The notes below the pieces were generated by a model. It searched no databases. It saw only the letters and a list, made by a program, of their open reading frames with translations, and was not told the DNA's origin. This document shows, piece by piece, positions 20,088 to 28,264 of a stretch of DNA of 64,000 nt (positions are counted from its first letter, which is position 1; each line of letters starts with the position of its first letter). The stretch lies in assembly GCF_002904335.1 (NCBI RefSeq), contig NZ_PPHF01000187.1:1-64000 (forward strand), read 5' to 3'. This DNA comes from Amycolatopsis sp. CA-126428. Its GTDB lineage: Bacteria; Actinomycetota; Actinomycetes; Mycobacteriales; Pseudonocardiaceae. The position numbers and the translations under genes were made by a program.

Positions 20088-20106
20088 ATTACCCCATTTG
20101 GGTAAT
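20088..20106. promoter_or_regulatory. Palindromic operator candidate upstream of the GT39 gene
   Basis: ATTACCC and GGGTAAT form a perfect 7-bp inverted repeat around CATTT. It lies in an AT-richer stretch about 160 bp upstream of the GT39 start, in a sequence that codes for no convincing large protein. The overlapping 20082-20097 stretch also matches 12 of 16 positions of the PimM box consensus, which is weak. The site could bind the neighbouring PAS-LuxR regulator or another factor. Confidence 0.35.
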
Positions 20107-20118
20107 GCTATCGAGAGG

Positions 20119-20181
20119 ATGAATACGGTGAGTAGTCAAATCTCGGGAAGTGGGTCAGGTTGCTCTGACGCTTACGGGTGA
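20119..20181 (+). CDS. Possible very small ORF (20 codons, or 17 from GTG at 20128)
   Basis: A GAGAGG sequence lies 9 nt upstream of the GTG at 20128, or immediately before the ATG at 20119. The predicted peptide ends SGSGSGCSDAYG. It sits downstream of the 20088-20106 palindrome and upstream of the strong hairpin at 20251-20294, so a short plus-strand transcript with its own terminator is conceivable. I do not recognise it. Chance occurrence is quite possible at this size, and it might be a leader peptide, a tiny protein or nothing. Confidence 0.15.
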   Translation: MNTVSSQISGSGSGCSDAYG

Positions 20182-20250
20182 TGTTTAAACCTAATGTGAC
20201 TCAGATCTCACGGCGGTCGGTCTGCCCGGCAGAGATGGCTGGCCTACAAG

Positions 20251-20294
20251 AAAAGGGCACCGCGCCCCCTTCTCGGAGTGCGCGGTGCCCTTTT
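20251..20294. terminator. Strong intrinsic terminator after the PAS-LuxR gene
   Basis: Perfect 15-bp arms (AAAAGGGCACCGCGC at 20251-20265 and its complement at 20280-20294) enclose a 14-nt loop. Both ends are A/T tracts, so it can work on either strand. On the minus strand it is 30 bp past the regulator's stop codon. It separates the regulator from the GT39 gene, which therefore needs its own promoter. Confidence 0.85.
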
Positions 20295-20323
20295 CGGTAG
20301 GTCCGAAAACCCTGACGGCGTCG

Positions 20324-21001
20324 TCAGTGAATGTTTTCCGGTGAAACCTTCGGTGGCCATTGGCCGACGGGCAGGATTCCTTGCGCGTACGCCTTGGAAA
20401 CCAGTGCGGAACGGTTGGGAGTCTTGAATCGGCGCAGCATCGCGCTGACGTGGTACTCGATCCCCTGTCTGCTCAGGTAAAGCTTGGTGGCCAGTCGTGC
20501 GGTCGAAATGCCGGTGGCGATCCCTTCGAGCACGCGCGCGTCCAGCTCGCTCAGCGTCTTGCGCTGGTCGGGCTCGGGCGGGGGTACCGCCGCGCGGGCT
20601 CGATCCGGCCTGAGCAGCATGACGATGCCGCTCACCTCGCCCCCGGCCTTGCGCACGGCGATCCCGGTCAGCATGCCGGAGGCCACCGTGAAGCTCGGCC
20701 GTTCGGCCAGCATCCGGGTCGTGAACCGGTCCCGGGTACCCGCCCGGAGTCCGGCCAGGTGCTGGGAGACGAGACGTTCGACGCTGGGATGGACGAACTT
20801 GCTGAACGTCCGCCCGTAGACGTCGGTCGCGGACCGGCCGAGGTAGTGGAGAAACTCGGCGTTCGCTTCCAGTACGAGGAGGTTGTGGTCGAGATTGGCT
20901 ACACAGAATTCGGAAAGCTGACCGGCGGGTGCCGGCCACCCTGTTCGCTGCGTCGGGCAAATAGCTCCCGGTGCCGGCGAAGCTTCCATACGCACATTCA
21001 T
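20324..21001 (-). CDS. PAS-LuxR transcriptional regulator, PimM-like
   Basis: 225 residues. A PAS-like sensor occupies roughly residues 30-140 and a C-terminal LuxR helix-turn-helix about 150-212 (LSELDARVLEGIATGIST, then LSRQGIEYHVSAMLRRFK). The HTH wording and the tail PVGQWPPKV match the PimM/AmphRIV/NysRIV group, activators typical of polyene and related macrolide clusters. The ATG at 21001 has GGGGGG 7 nt upstream. The gene has its own terminator downstream and an unusually AT-rich leader upstream, so it is probably a stand-alone regulator of the surrounding cluster. Proteins of this class bind a dyad with consensus CTVGGGAWWTCCCBAG. I find only weak matches (20082-20097 and 28154-28169). 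Confidence 0.9.
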   Translation of the reverse strand: MNVRMEASPAPGAICPTQRTGWPAPAGQLSEFCVANLDHNLLVLEANAEFLHYLGRSATDVYGRTFSKFVHPSVERLVSQHLAGLRAGTRDRFTTRMLAERPSFTVASGMLTGIAVRKAGGEVSGIVMLLRPDRARAAVPPPEPDQRKTLSELDARVLEGIATGISTARLATKLYLSRQGIEYHVSAMLRRFKTPNRSALVSKAYAQGILPVGQWPPKVSPENIH

Positions 21002-21391
21002 TAGTAGACCCCCCAGAGACCTACGAATAATGTTAATTGTATATTAATTGCATGTATGCAGAAGCCATGGTGAACTTCTAACTATAACCTATCAGCAGTG
21101 GGTGGGTCAGTCAACCAGGCTTTGATAAGTGTTGAAGTCGGGAGTTTTACTCCTGGGTTAAGTGGACTGAACGGGAAATGATCATGGCTAATAAGGGACC
21201 GATTCCCGTCATTCATGCGAACTGTTCTCGGTCGAGCAAGCGACCTTGGGATATCTTTCGATATACCTTGGTATATTTTTCTGTTGCCTGGATCTCATCC
21301 CCTTGTCGTGGCTCGCAAAACATCGCGGCCGGCTCGCCTCGAAGCCGGAGGGTGGGTGGCTCCCCCGTAGATCAGTGTCCTCGGCCGCGGA
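21002..21391. promoter_or_regulatory. AT-rich regulatory region upstream of the PAS-LuxR gene, with two dyads
   Basis: This 390-bp stretch carries no credible gene and is far richer in A/T than its surroundings, especially 21020-21060 and 21245-21285. It holds a perfect palindrome at 21261-21276 (ATATACC-TT-GGTATAT) and an imperfect dyad at 21139-21155 (CGGGAGT-TTT-ACTCCTG, one mismatch). The regulator's promoter must lie here. The dyads are candidate operators for autoregulation or for an outside signal such as a TetR-type autoregulator receptor. No specific family can be assigned. Confidence 0.5.
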
Positions 21392-24300
21392 TCAAACGAG
21401 TGTGAGAACAAGCTTGTCCACACCGAACACCAGCGCGGCCGACGCCGCGTTCTTTCCGGCGCTCCGGACGGCGAGCTCGTGCTTTCCGGCGGTCAGCCGC
21501 ACGGTGCCCCGGTCGTTTTTCACGACTGTCTCGCCGCCGGGCCGGTAGGCGTCGAACGGCTCGCCGACCGCTTTCCCGTCGAGCTCGATCGCGCCCAGGC
21601 CGCGTTCGGGGGAGGCCGACCAGAATGCGCTCAGCTCGTACGCCCCGTCCCGGGGCACCGAGACGGACGCGGTGAAGCCGTCGCCGGGGTGGTCCGCCGC
21701 GGCCAGCACGTAGGCCGTGTCCGACATGAGGGGACTCAGCGGCACGTAGAGCTGCACGTTCGACTGCGCCTTCGAGGCGAGCGCCTCGGCCTCGATCTCG
21801 TATTGCCGTCCCGCGGTGCCCGCGACGGCGGCGGAGGCAGCGCTCGCGTTGCCTCCGCCGTCCACCGCCCGGACGCGGTAGTACCACCGGTCGCCGGGAC
21901 CGGCACCGCGGTGCTGGAACGAGAGGCCGGTCGTGGTGCCGGCGAGGTTCGCCGGCGTCAGCGGCACATCGGGCGTTTTCGCCGCGTACACCTCGTACTG
22001 CGAGATCGTCCCGTCGTCGCGGGCCGGCGCCCACGCGACGTTCACGGAGTCGGTGCGGTCCGCCCTCGCGCGCACCGAACCCGGCACGGCCGGTGGGGTC
22101 GTGTCGGCGAAGGGGTCGACGCGGGACAACAGCCGGTACTGGGAGGCCGACCACGCGGGCGCGCCGGCTTTCGGCCGGAGTTCGACGGTGAGCTCGCGCT
22201 GGTTCCCGGTCAGGGCGGCGGGCAGCGGGAACTCGTCCTCGAGCCAGCGCGAGGTCTTGTCGTGCAGCGGTTGCCGCCACGTCCCCGCCGCCGTGCCGTT
22301 GACGAACACCTCGGCTTCCTGGCCGGCGAGCTGCTGATCGGCCAGCCGCCGGAGGAGCGCGCCGCGGCCGTCCGGCGCGGTCCGCACGGTGAACGCGACG
22401 GTGCCGGTCGCCGAGGTCGTCGGCCGCTGCAGCTTCGCCCGGTAGGCCACGCCCTCGACCGTGCTGTCCAGGGTGGACACGGTCTCGCCGCCGGCCCGGT
22501 AGCCGTGTGCCGCCCGGCTCGCGCCGTCGGCGGTGTCGACGAGGTCGGTTTCCCGCAGCCCGGCCTTTTCCTGGCCGTACCAGTACGAGGTCCAGCTGTG
22601 CTCGACCGGGTCGGTGTTCACCGAGCCGCGTTCCGCGGAGAACCGCAGTGAACCGGCGAACGGGATCGAGTCGGTCAGCAGCAGCTTGGTCGCGCCGACG
22701 CACAGCGCGGTACATCCGTCGGCCTCCTCGGAGAACCCGGACAGCGCGGCCGTCGGCGTCGACCCGGGCATGGTGATGCCGAGGAAGTACCAGCCGCCGC
22801 CGTAGAAGTCCTCCGTGCCGGTGCCGTGCAGCGCGGGTGTCGCGCGGCCGTCGACGTAGGCGCGCTCGTCGCCCTCGAGGAATTCGAGCTGGTTCGGGCC
22901 ACCCGGCGCGCCCCGCATCGTGTCGGTGACGCCGTAGAAGGTCCCGCGGCCCCGCGCGTCGAGCAGCGGCACGTCCTGGCCGTCGGGGAGCCTGCCCGAC
23001 TTGCCGTGGGTGGCGTGGAAGTAGCCGATGGACTGGGCCGCGAGCTTGCCGGCGACCGAGCTGTCCGGCGCCGAGGTGACCTCGACCTTCGCGCCGGTGA
23101 TGGGCACGCCGGCGTCGTTCACGAGCTCGACCTCGGCGTGGCCGGCGAAGGGCATCGGCCACCACGCCGTGTACCAGCCGCCCGGCGAGGGGTCCATGGC
23201 GTACAGCAGGGTCCTGGTGTCGAACGCCCCGAGCCCGGAGCCGAAGAACTCGCCGACGGGCGCGTCGACCGTGGTGTGCCCGTCGAACGAGATGCGCAGG
23301 CGCGCCCCGGCGAGCAGGGCGCGAGAGCGCTCCGCGGCGGCGTCGGGCACCGGGATGCGCAGCTTCCGGAGGCCGTGCCACACCTCGCCGCGGTTCGTGT
23401 AGTCGTGGGCGCGTTCCTCGGCGGCGTGCCAGTGGCCGACGTCGAGCGTGTCGGTCCTGGTGTAGGAGCCGTCGACGAGACTGTGGACGTCGAAGCGGAA
23501 CTCGGTGGAGCGGTCGGTACCCGGGCCGGTCTTGGTGGTGATCGCGAGCGACGATTTGCCCGCCGTGAGCTCCGCGGGCACCTGCAGCGACTCGAACGCG
23601 GCATCGCCGGCGGCCGTCGCCGTGACGTCCGCCCGCTTGCCGTCGACGAACACCTGCGCGCGCGGCCCGGCCTCCGCCGGGTCGACCTCGCGCGTGAGCC
23701 GGACCCCCTGGTTGCGGGGATCGACGGCGACGCGGAACGAACTCCCGCCGCCCGCGCCGAGCGTCCGGCCGTCTTCGTAGCCCGCGGAGGCCGGCACGAC
23801 CTGCGGAAGGGCGACGCGCAGCCGGGTGATGCGGCCGGGGCCCGTCAGCCGGATCGGCTCGGTGGCCCGGCCGCTCGGGATGTCGGCGGTCCGGGTCGCG
23901 GCCGTCGCGCCGGGGGCCGGTGGTTTCGGGTCGTCGAAGCCGAACCGCCGCAGCCGCTGGACCACGTCGGCGGCGGGGTCGGCGGGGTCGAACGTGCGCA
24001 CCTGGGACGCGTCGTCGAAGTCGCGGTAGTCGACGTGGTAGAACAGCGGCGAGCTGCTCATGGTGACCCGCATCGACTGGCGGTAGGGCATCGGGATCCC
24101 GATCGACATGCCGCCCTTGGTGCCGAGGCTGTCGCCGACCAGCGGCCAGACGAACGGCCCGCCGAGCTTGCCGGACACGACGTCGCCCATGCGGGCGGCG
24201 AGCACCGTCTTGCCGTCGAGTTCGATCTTGATCGTGTTGTTCTCGTAGCGGTCGGGCGGCGGCACGCCGGCCGCTCCGGCCGGGTTCGGCGGCCCGCCCG

Positions 24301-24685
24301 CCTGCTTGATGGCCTGCTTGGCCGGGGGATCCGGCTCGTCCGGGGGCGTGTCGCCGACCATCCAGATCGAGGTCAGCTCCCCGGCGCCGGTCCGGTCGGC
24401 GATGACGCAGCCGTCCGGGCTCTCCCGCAGGCAGGTGTAGGTGCCGAAGAAGCCGTCGTCGTTGGCGCCCGACCGGTCGAAGCTGGAGAACCGGCCGCTC
24501 CGGTCGCCCGCGCGCAGCGAGCTCAGGCCGTCGAGGTCGCGGTAGGCGTCCCAGCCGCCGCGCTGGGCTCCGGACGCCGCCGCCGCGGACGGCACCCCGC
24601 CACCGGAAGCCGTGGCGAAGCCGGTCGCGGCGGTGGCGAGCACCAGAAACCCGGACAGCAATCGTTTGCATCGATCGAACCGCAC
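21392..24685 (-). CDS. Secreted GH172-type (DUF2961) glycoside hydrolase with FN3 and C-terminal beta domain
   Basis: 1,097 residues from GTG at 24685, with GGGGGAG 9 nt upstream. A signal peptide of about 36-40 residues (hydrophobic GFLVLATAATGFATA) is followed by the DUF2961 start (WDAYRDLDGLSSL, then SFDRSGANDDGF) and its hallmark GTGTEDFYGGGWYF at about residue 619-632. A fibronectin III domain spans about 858-950 and a carbohydrate-binding-like beta domain runs to the end. GH172 includes D-arabinofuranosidases/arabinanases acting on mycobacterial-type arabinan and a difructose-anhydride enzyme, so the substrate here is uncertain. It is on the same strand as the GT39 gene and the PAS-LuxR gene. 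Two roles fit: cell-wall arabinan turnover, or trimming a sugar from the exported polyketide, as OleR does in oleandomycin. The 206 bp upstream (24686-24891) should contain its promoter. Confidence 0.85.
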   Translation of the reverse strand: MRFDRCKRLLSGFLVLATAATGFATASGGGVPSAAAASGAQRGGWDAYRDLDGLSSLRAGDRSGRFSSFDRSGANDDGFFGTYTCLRESPDGCVIADRTGAGELTSIWMVGDTPPDEPDPPAKQAIKQAGGPPNPAGAAGVPPPDRYENNTIKIELDGKTVLAARMGDVVSGKLGGPFVWPLVGDSLGTKGGMSIGIPMPYRQSMRVTMSSSPLFYHVDYRDFDDASQVRTFDPADPAADVVQRLRRFGFDDPKPPAPGATAATRTADIPSGRATEPIRLTGPGRITRLRVALPQVVPASAGYEDGRTLGAGGGSSFRVAVDPRNQGVRLTREVDPAEAGPRAQVFVDGKRADVTATAAGDAAFESLQVPAELTAGKSSLAITTKTGPGTDRSTEFRFDVHSLVDGSYTRTDTLDVGHWHAAEERAHDYTNRGEVWHGLRKLRIPVPDAAAERSRALLAGARLRISFDGHTTVDAPVGEFFGSGLGAFDTRTLLYAMDPSPGGWYTAWWPMPFAGHAEVELVNDAGVPITGAKVEVTSAPDSSVAGKLAAQSIGYFHATHGKSGRLPDGQDVPLLDARGRGTFYGVTDTMRGAPGGPNQLEFLEGDERAYVDGRATPALHGTGTEDFYGGGWYFLGITMPGSTPTAALSGFSEEADGCTALCVGATKLLLTDSIPFAGSLRFSAERGSVNTDPVEHSWTSYWYGQEKAGLRETDLVDTADGASRAAHGYRAGGETVSTLDSTVEGVAYRAKLQRPTTSATGTVAFTVRTAPDGRGALLRRLADQQLAGQEAEVFVNGTAAGTWRQPLHDKTSRWLEDEFPLPAALTGNQRELTVELRPKAGAPAWSASQYRLLSRVDPFADTTPPAVPGSVRARADRTDSVNVAWAPARDDGTISQYEVYAAKTPDVPLTPANLAGTTTGLSFQHRGAGPGDRWYYRVRAVDGGGNASAASAAVAGTAGRQYEIEAEALASKAQSNVQLYVPLSPLMSDTAYVLAAADHPGDGFTASVSVPRDGAYELSAFWSASPERGLGAIELDGKAVGEPFDAYRPGGETVVKNDRGTVRLTAGKHELAVRSAGKNAASAALVFGVDKLVLTLV

Positions 24686-24891
24686 GATGTAGTACTCCCC
24701 CAGAGCACTAGGTGATCAATGACGCCGACGTTAGAACATCGGGTGGTTGCTCGCGCGGTGGTCTGCGGCTTTGAGGGAAAATGCCAGTCCTGCCCGCGTC
24801 AGGCCTGGTCAAGGGTTGCCGTGCCCCGGGTGGGGGTGGGAAACTGGGACACTTGGGGGATGGCCCGCTCCAGGAGCGTGCGCCGCCGCGG

Positions 24892-25866
24892 TCAGCGCGC
24901 CTTCAGCGGCTCCCACCACGACCGGTTGTCCCGGTACCAGGAGACGGTCTCGCGAAGCCCGGTCGCGAGGTCCACCCGCGGCTGGTAGCCGAGCTCGGCC
25001 GACGCCTTCGTGATGTCGACCGAGTAGCGGCGGTCGTGGCCCTTGCGGTCGTCGACCGGGAGGATGGCGGACTCGTCGCGGCCGGTCGCTTCGAGCAGCC
25101 GGTGGGTCAGGTCGCGGTTCGTCAGCTCGGTTCCGCCGCCGATGTTGTAGACCTCGCCGGCCCGCCCGCCGCCGGCGACCAGCTGGATGCCCCGGCAGTG
25201 GTCGTCGACGTGCAGCCAGTCGCGCACGTTGAGCCCGTCGCCGTACAGCGGGACGCGGAGGCCGTCGAGGAGGTTCGTGACGAACAGCGGGATGACCTTC
25301 TCCGGGAACTGGTACGGACCATAGTTGTTGGAACAGCGGGTCACCGAGACGTTCAGCCCGTGCGTGCGGTGGAAGGCGAGCGCGATCAGGTCGCTCGACG
25401 CCTTCGAGGCCGCGTAGGGGGAGTTGGGCGAGAGGGGGAAGTCCTCCGTCCACGAGCCGTCGTCGATCGAGCCGTAGACCTCGTCGGTGGAGACGTGCAC
25501 GAAGCGCCCGACGCCGGCGTCGAGCGCTCCCTGGAGCAGCGTCTGGGTGCCGACCACGTTGGTCCGGACGAAATCGGCCGCGCCCTCGATCGACCGGTCC
25601 ACATGCGACTCGGCGGCGAAGTGCACGACCAGGTCGGCGTCGGACATCGTCTGCTTGACGATCGCGGGATCGCAGACGTCGCCGACGACGAACCGCAGCC
25701 GCTCGTCGGCCTCGACCGGGGCGAGGTTGGCCCGGTTGCCGGCGTAGGTCAGCAGGTCCAGCACCGTCAGCACTTCCGGTTCGAATCCGGGGTAGGCGCC
25801 GGAGAGCGCCTGCCGGACGTAGTGCGAACCGATGAACCCGGCTCCGCCGGTCACCACGACGCGCAT
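24892..25866 (-). CDS. rmlB: dTDP-glucose 4,6-dehydratase
   Basis: 324 residues, the usual length. An extended SDR enzyme that converts dTDP-D-glucose to dTDP-4-keto-6-deoxy-D-glucose. Seen: NAD-binding GGAGFIGSHYVRQ at the N-terminus, the catalytic STDEVYG (Thr-Asp-Glu), YAASKASSD (YxxxK), and NNYGPYQFPEKVIP, all RmlB signatures. The start ATG at 25866 has GGGAGGTGAG upstream, lying in the 3' end of rmlA. The two genes are 5 bp apart and clearly co-transcribed. It provides the precursor common to the deoxysugars added by the local glycosyltransferases. Confidence 0.96.
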   Translation of the reverse strand: MRVVVTGGAGFIGSHYVRQALSGAYPGFEPEVLTVLDLLTYAGNRANLAPVEADERLRFVVGDVCDPAIVKQTMSDADLVVHFAAESHVDRSIEGAADFVRTNVVGTQTLLQGALDAGVGRFVHVSTDEVYGSIDDGSWTEDFPLSPNSPYAASKASSDLIALAFHRTHGLNVSVTRCSNNYGPYQFPEKVIPLFVTNLLDGLRVPLYGDGLNVRDWLHVDDHCRGIQLVAGGGRAGEVYNIGGGTELTNRDLTHRLLEATGRDESAILPVDDRKGHDRRYSVDITKASAELGYQPRVDLATGLRETVSWYRDNRSWWEPLKAR

Positions 25867-25871
25867 CCGGC

Positions 25872-26756
25872 TCACCTCCCGTTCCGTTGTGCGGCGAGCG
25901 CGATTTCCATGACGTACTGCCCGTAGACCGACTTGCTGATCCGTTCGCCGAGCCGGTGGCAGGCCTCGGGGTCGATGAACCCCATGCGCAGGGCGATCTC
26001 CTCGAGGCAGGCGATGCGCACGCCCTGGCGTTGCTCCAGCGTCTGCACGTAGTGCCCGGCTTCGAGCAGCGACTCGTGCGTACCGGTGTCCAGCCAGGCG
26101 AAGCCGCGCCCGAGATCGACGACGTGCGCGCGGCCCCGCTCCATGTAGGTCGCGTTGATGTCGGTGATCTCGAGCTCGCCCCGCTTGGAGGGGGTCAGGC
26201 CCTTCGCGATCTCCACCACGTCGTTGTCGTAGAAGTAGAGCCCCGTGATCGCGCGGTTGGACTTCGGCTCGGCCGGCTTCTCCTCGACCGAGATCAGCTT
26301 GCCGTCGTCGTCCACCTCGCCGATGCCGTGCCGGTGCGGGTCGGACACCGCGTAGCCGAAGAGGACACAGCCCTTGAGGTCCTGCGTCTTGGCCTTGAGC
26401 ATCCCGGAGAAGCCGGGGCCGTGGAAGATGTTGTCGCCGAGGATGAGCGCGGCGTCGTCGTTGCCGATGTGGTCGGCGCCGATGATGAACGCCTCCGCGA
26501 GGCCGTTCGGTTCCGGCTGTTCGGCGTAGTCGATCCGCAGCCCGAGCCAGGATCCGTCGCCGAGCAGGCGGCGGAAGGCGGGGAGGTCGGTGGGTGTGGT
26601 GATGATCAGGATCTCGGTGATGTCGGCCAGCATGAGCACCGACAACGGGTAGTAGATCATCGGCTTGTTGTAGACCGGCACGAGTTGCTTGGACACGGCG
26701 AGCGTGACCGGATGCAGCCGGGTGCCGCTGCCGCCGGCGAGGATGATGCCCTTCAT
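25872..26756 (-). CDS. rmlA: Glucose-1-phosphate thymidylyltransferase
   Basis: 294 residues. It makes dTDP-glucose from glucose-1-phosphate and dTTP, the first step of the dTDP-deoxysugar route. Seen: LAGGSGTRLHPVTLAVSKQL (nucleotide-binding loop), PMIYYPLSVLMLA, GDNIFHGPGF, EEKPAEPKSN and WLDTGTHESLLEA, all RmlA markers. The ATG at 26756 starts exactly at the conserved MKGIILAGG and has GAGG 6 nt upstream. An in-frame extension to 26858 would add unrelated residues and overlap the next gene, so I reject it. Order on the minus strand is glycosyltransferase, rmlA, rmlB, probably one transcript. Confidence 0.96.
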   Translation of the reverse strand: MKGIILAGGSGTRLHPVTLAVSKQLVPVYNKPMIYYPLSVLMLADITEILIITTPTDLPAFRRLLGDGSWLGLRIDYAEQPEPNGLAEAFIIGADHIGNDDAALILGDNIFHGPGFSGMLKAKTQDLKGCVLFGYAVSDPHRHGIGEVDDDGKLISVEEKPAEPKSNRAITGLYFYDNDVVEIAKGLTPSKRGELEITDINATYMERGRAHVVDLGRGFAWLDTGTHESLLEAGHYVQTLEQRQGVRIACLEEIALRMGFIDPEACHRLGERISKSVYGQYVMEIALAAQRNGR

Positions 26757-26833
26757 GGGAAACCTCGTGAGGTTGTCGGGACGAACGGAATGGGGGCACC
26801 GCGTCCGGGATCGGGGGCGGCGGAGGGGAACGT

Positions 26834-28102
26834 TCAGGGTGCGGTCGTGCGCGGCCACAGCGACTCGAGCACGTCCGCTGCCCGGACCGAGCCGCCGGCC
26901 TCCCGGATTTCGGTGTGCATGCGGGCGACGTGCCGGGCGATCCCGGGATCGGTGGTGACCGCATCGACCGCCGCCCGGATCGTCGCGCCGGTCGCGTCGG
27001 CGGGGTCGAGTGTCTTGCCGAGCCCCACCTTCTGGAGGTGGCGGGCGAACGTCACGGCGTCCGGTTGCTGCGGCACCATCACCACCGGCACGCCGTGCCG
27101 CAGGGCGTCGAGGACCGTTCCCGCGCCCGCCGAGCAGACCACGGCTCGCACCTGGGGGAACACTGCGTCGTGGTCCACCCAGTCGTGCGCCTCGACGCCC
27201 GCGGGCAGCCGGTCGACGTCGGCCGCGCCGAGGTGGCCCGCCGTCGCGAGGACGACCCGCCAGCCGCTGCCCGCGAAAGCGTCCGCGCAGCCGCGGAAGA
27301 ACTCCGGGTTCGCGGTCGCCGACGTGCCGAGCGAGACGAGCACCGCGCGGTCCCGGTCCTGGTGCGGGCGCAGGGTGCCGGTGTCCGGTCCCGGTTCGGG
27401 GCCGACGAACGCGAAGGTGTCGTCGAACCGGTCCGCGTAGGGCTGGAGGGCCTTGGGGATGAAGACCAGGTTCGCCGAAGCCGCGCGGCCGTGCTGGGCG
27501 TACTCGAACGCGGCCTCGTCGAGCCCGTACGGCACCAGCGAGGTGAACAGTTCCTCGCCGGCCCGCTCGATGATCGCCGTGTCCGGCATCAGCGGGTTCT
27601 CCGGAGCCGGCTCGCCGCCGTCGAGCGAGACCTCGTCGTTGCCGGCGAACCCCGCGAACGTCCGCACGACCGGGCAGCCGGCGTCGCGGGCGATGAGGGC
27701 ACTGGTCGCGGTGCTCAGCGCGTCCTCGAGCACCAGGTCGGGGAGCTGGTGCCCGAGGTGCTTGCGCGCGGCCGGCAGGGCCGCCAGCCCTTCGCGCAGG
27801 AAATCGACGAGGAGTGCGGTCAGCTCTTCCGGGGTGTCCACCGGTCCCACCGCGGAGGGGAAGCGCGACGGGTACGGCACGACGTCCGCGCCCGAGGCCG
27901 CCACGGCGTCGGCGTACGACTCGGCGGCGAAGTAGGTGACCCGGTGTCCCCGGCGCAGCAGTTCGCGCACGACCGGCAGGGTCGGCCGGATGTGCCCGAA
28001 CCTGGGGAAGTTGAAGACCGCGACATGACGGGGGCGGCCGGCCTCGCCGCGGCGAGGCACTCTCGGCGCGTGCGGGAACTCGGCGGCGGTTGGCTTGGAC
28101 AC
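26834..28102 (-). CDS. MGT-family (GT1) glycosyltransferase
   Basis: 422 residues, GTG start at 28102. The N-terminal lobe carries FPRFGHIRPTLPVVREL with the acceptor-activating His, and the C-terminal lobe carries AGAGTVLDALRHGVPVVMVP followed by QQPDAVTFA in place of the usual Asp-Gln donor contact. It is about the same size as the glycosyltransferase after the PKS and looks like a diverged paralogue. It heads the minus-strand run with rmlA and rmlB and is divergent from the two sugar ketoreductase genes. Inference: it transfers the deoxysugar made by these enzymes. The long N-terminal arm before the first beta strand (about 25 residues) leaves a little doubt about the start. Confidence 0.92.
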   Translation of the reverse strand: MSKPTAAEFPHAPRVPRRGEAGRPRHVAVFNFPRFGHIRPTLPVVRELLRRGHRVTYFAAESYADAVAASGADVVPYPSRFPSAVGPVDTPEELTALLVDFLREGLAALPAARKHLGHQLPDLVLEDALSTATSALIARDAGCPVVRTFAGFAGNDEVSLDGGEPAPENPLMPDTAIIERAGEELFTSLVPYGLDEAAFEYAQHGRAASANLVFIPKALQPYADRFDDTFAFVGPEPGPDTGTLRPHQDRDRAVLVSLGTSATANPEFFRGCADAFAGSGWRVVLATAGHLGAADVDRLPAGVEAHDWVDHDAVFPQVRAVVCSAGAGTVLDALRHGVPVVMVPQQPDAVTFARHLQKVGLGKTLDPADATGATIRAAVDAVTTDPGIARHVARMHTEIREAGGSVRAADVLESLWPRTTAP

Positions 28103-28264
28103 GCGACCACCATGCCGTCCGCCGAGGTCACGGCCAACCGACGGTGCCGAGTAATGAGAGATTCCCTAGTGGGTCGCACGCGGCGCCGGAAGAACCCCCC
28201 GATCCCGCCTAGTGTTGACCGACAGAACTCGGGGAGTGGCCGAGTTTTCCCGTGAGGAGAGTGC
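28103..28264. promoter_or_regulatory. Divergent promoter region with stem-loop before the ketoreductase operon
   Basis: This region separates the minus-strand glycosyltransferase from the plus-strand sugar reductases. At 28226-28246, AACTCGG and CCGAGTT form a perfect 7-bp inverted repeat with a 7-nt spacer, ending only a few bases before the GAGGAGAG ribosome site at about 28253-28260. It could be an operator or an RNA hairpin gating translation. TAGTGT at 28210-28215 is a possible -10 box. 28154-28169 contains a perfect right half of a PimM box (ATTCCCTAG) with a poor left half. Confidence 0.4.

Noticed and set aside
20082..20097. PimM-box-like sequences at 20082-20097 and 28154-28169
   Set aside because: Each matches only 12 of 16 consensus positions, which can occur by chance in this much intergenic DNA. 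They are noted within features but not claimed as sites.
18337..20118. Plus-strand open frame of about 600 codons opposite the GT39 gene
   Set aside because: It is antisense to a well-defined membrane glycosyltransferase and its translation is charged low-complexity sequence.
21178..21405. 75-codon plus-strand ORF in the AT-rich region
   Set aside because: No ribosome site of note, no recognisable features, and it runs into the 3' end of the GH172 gene.
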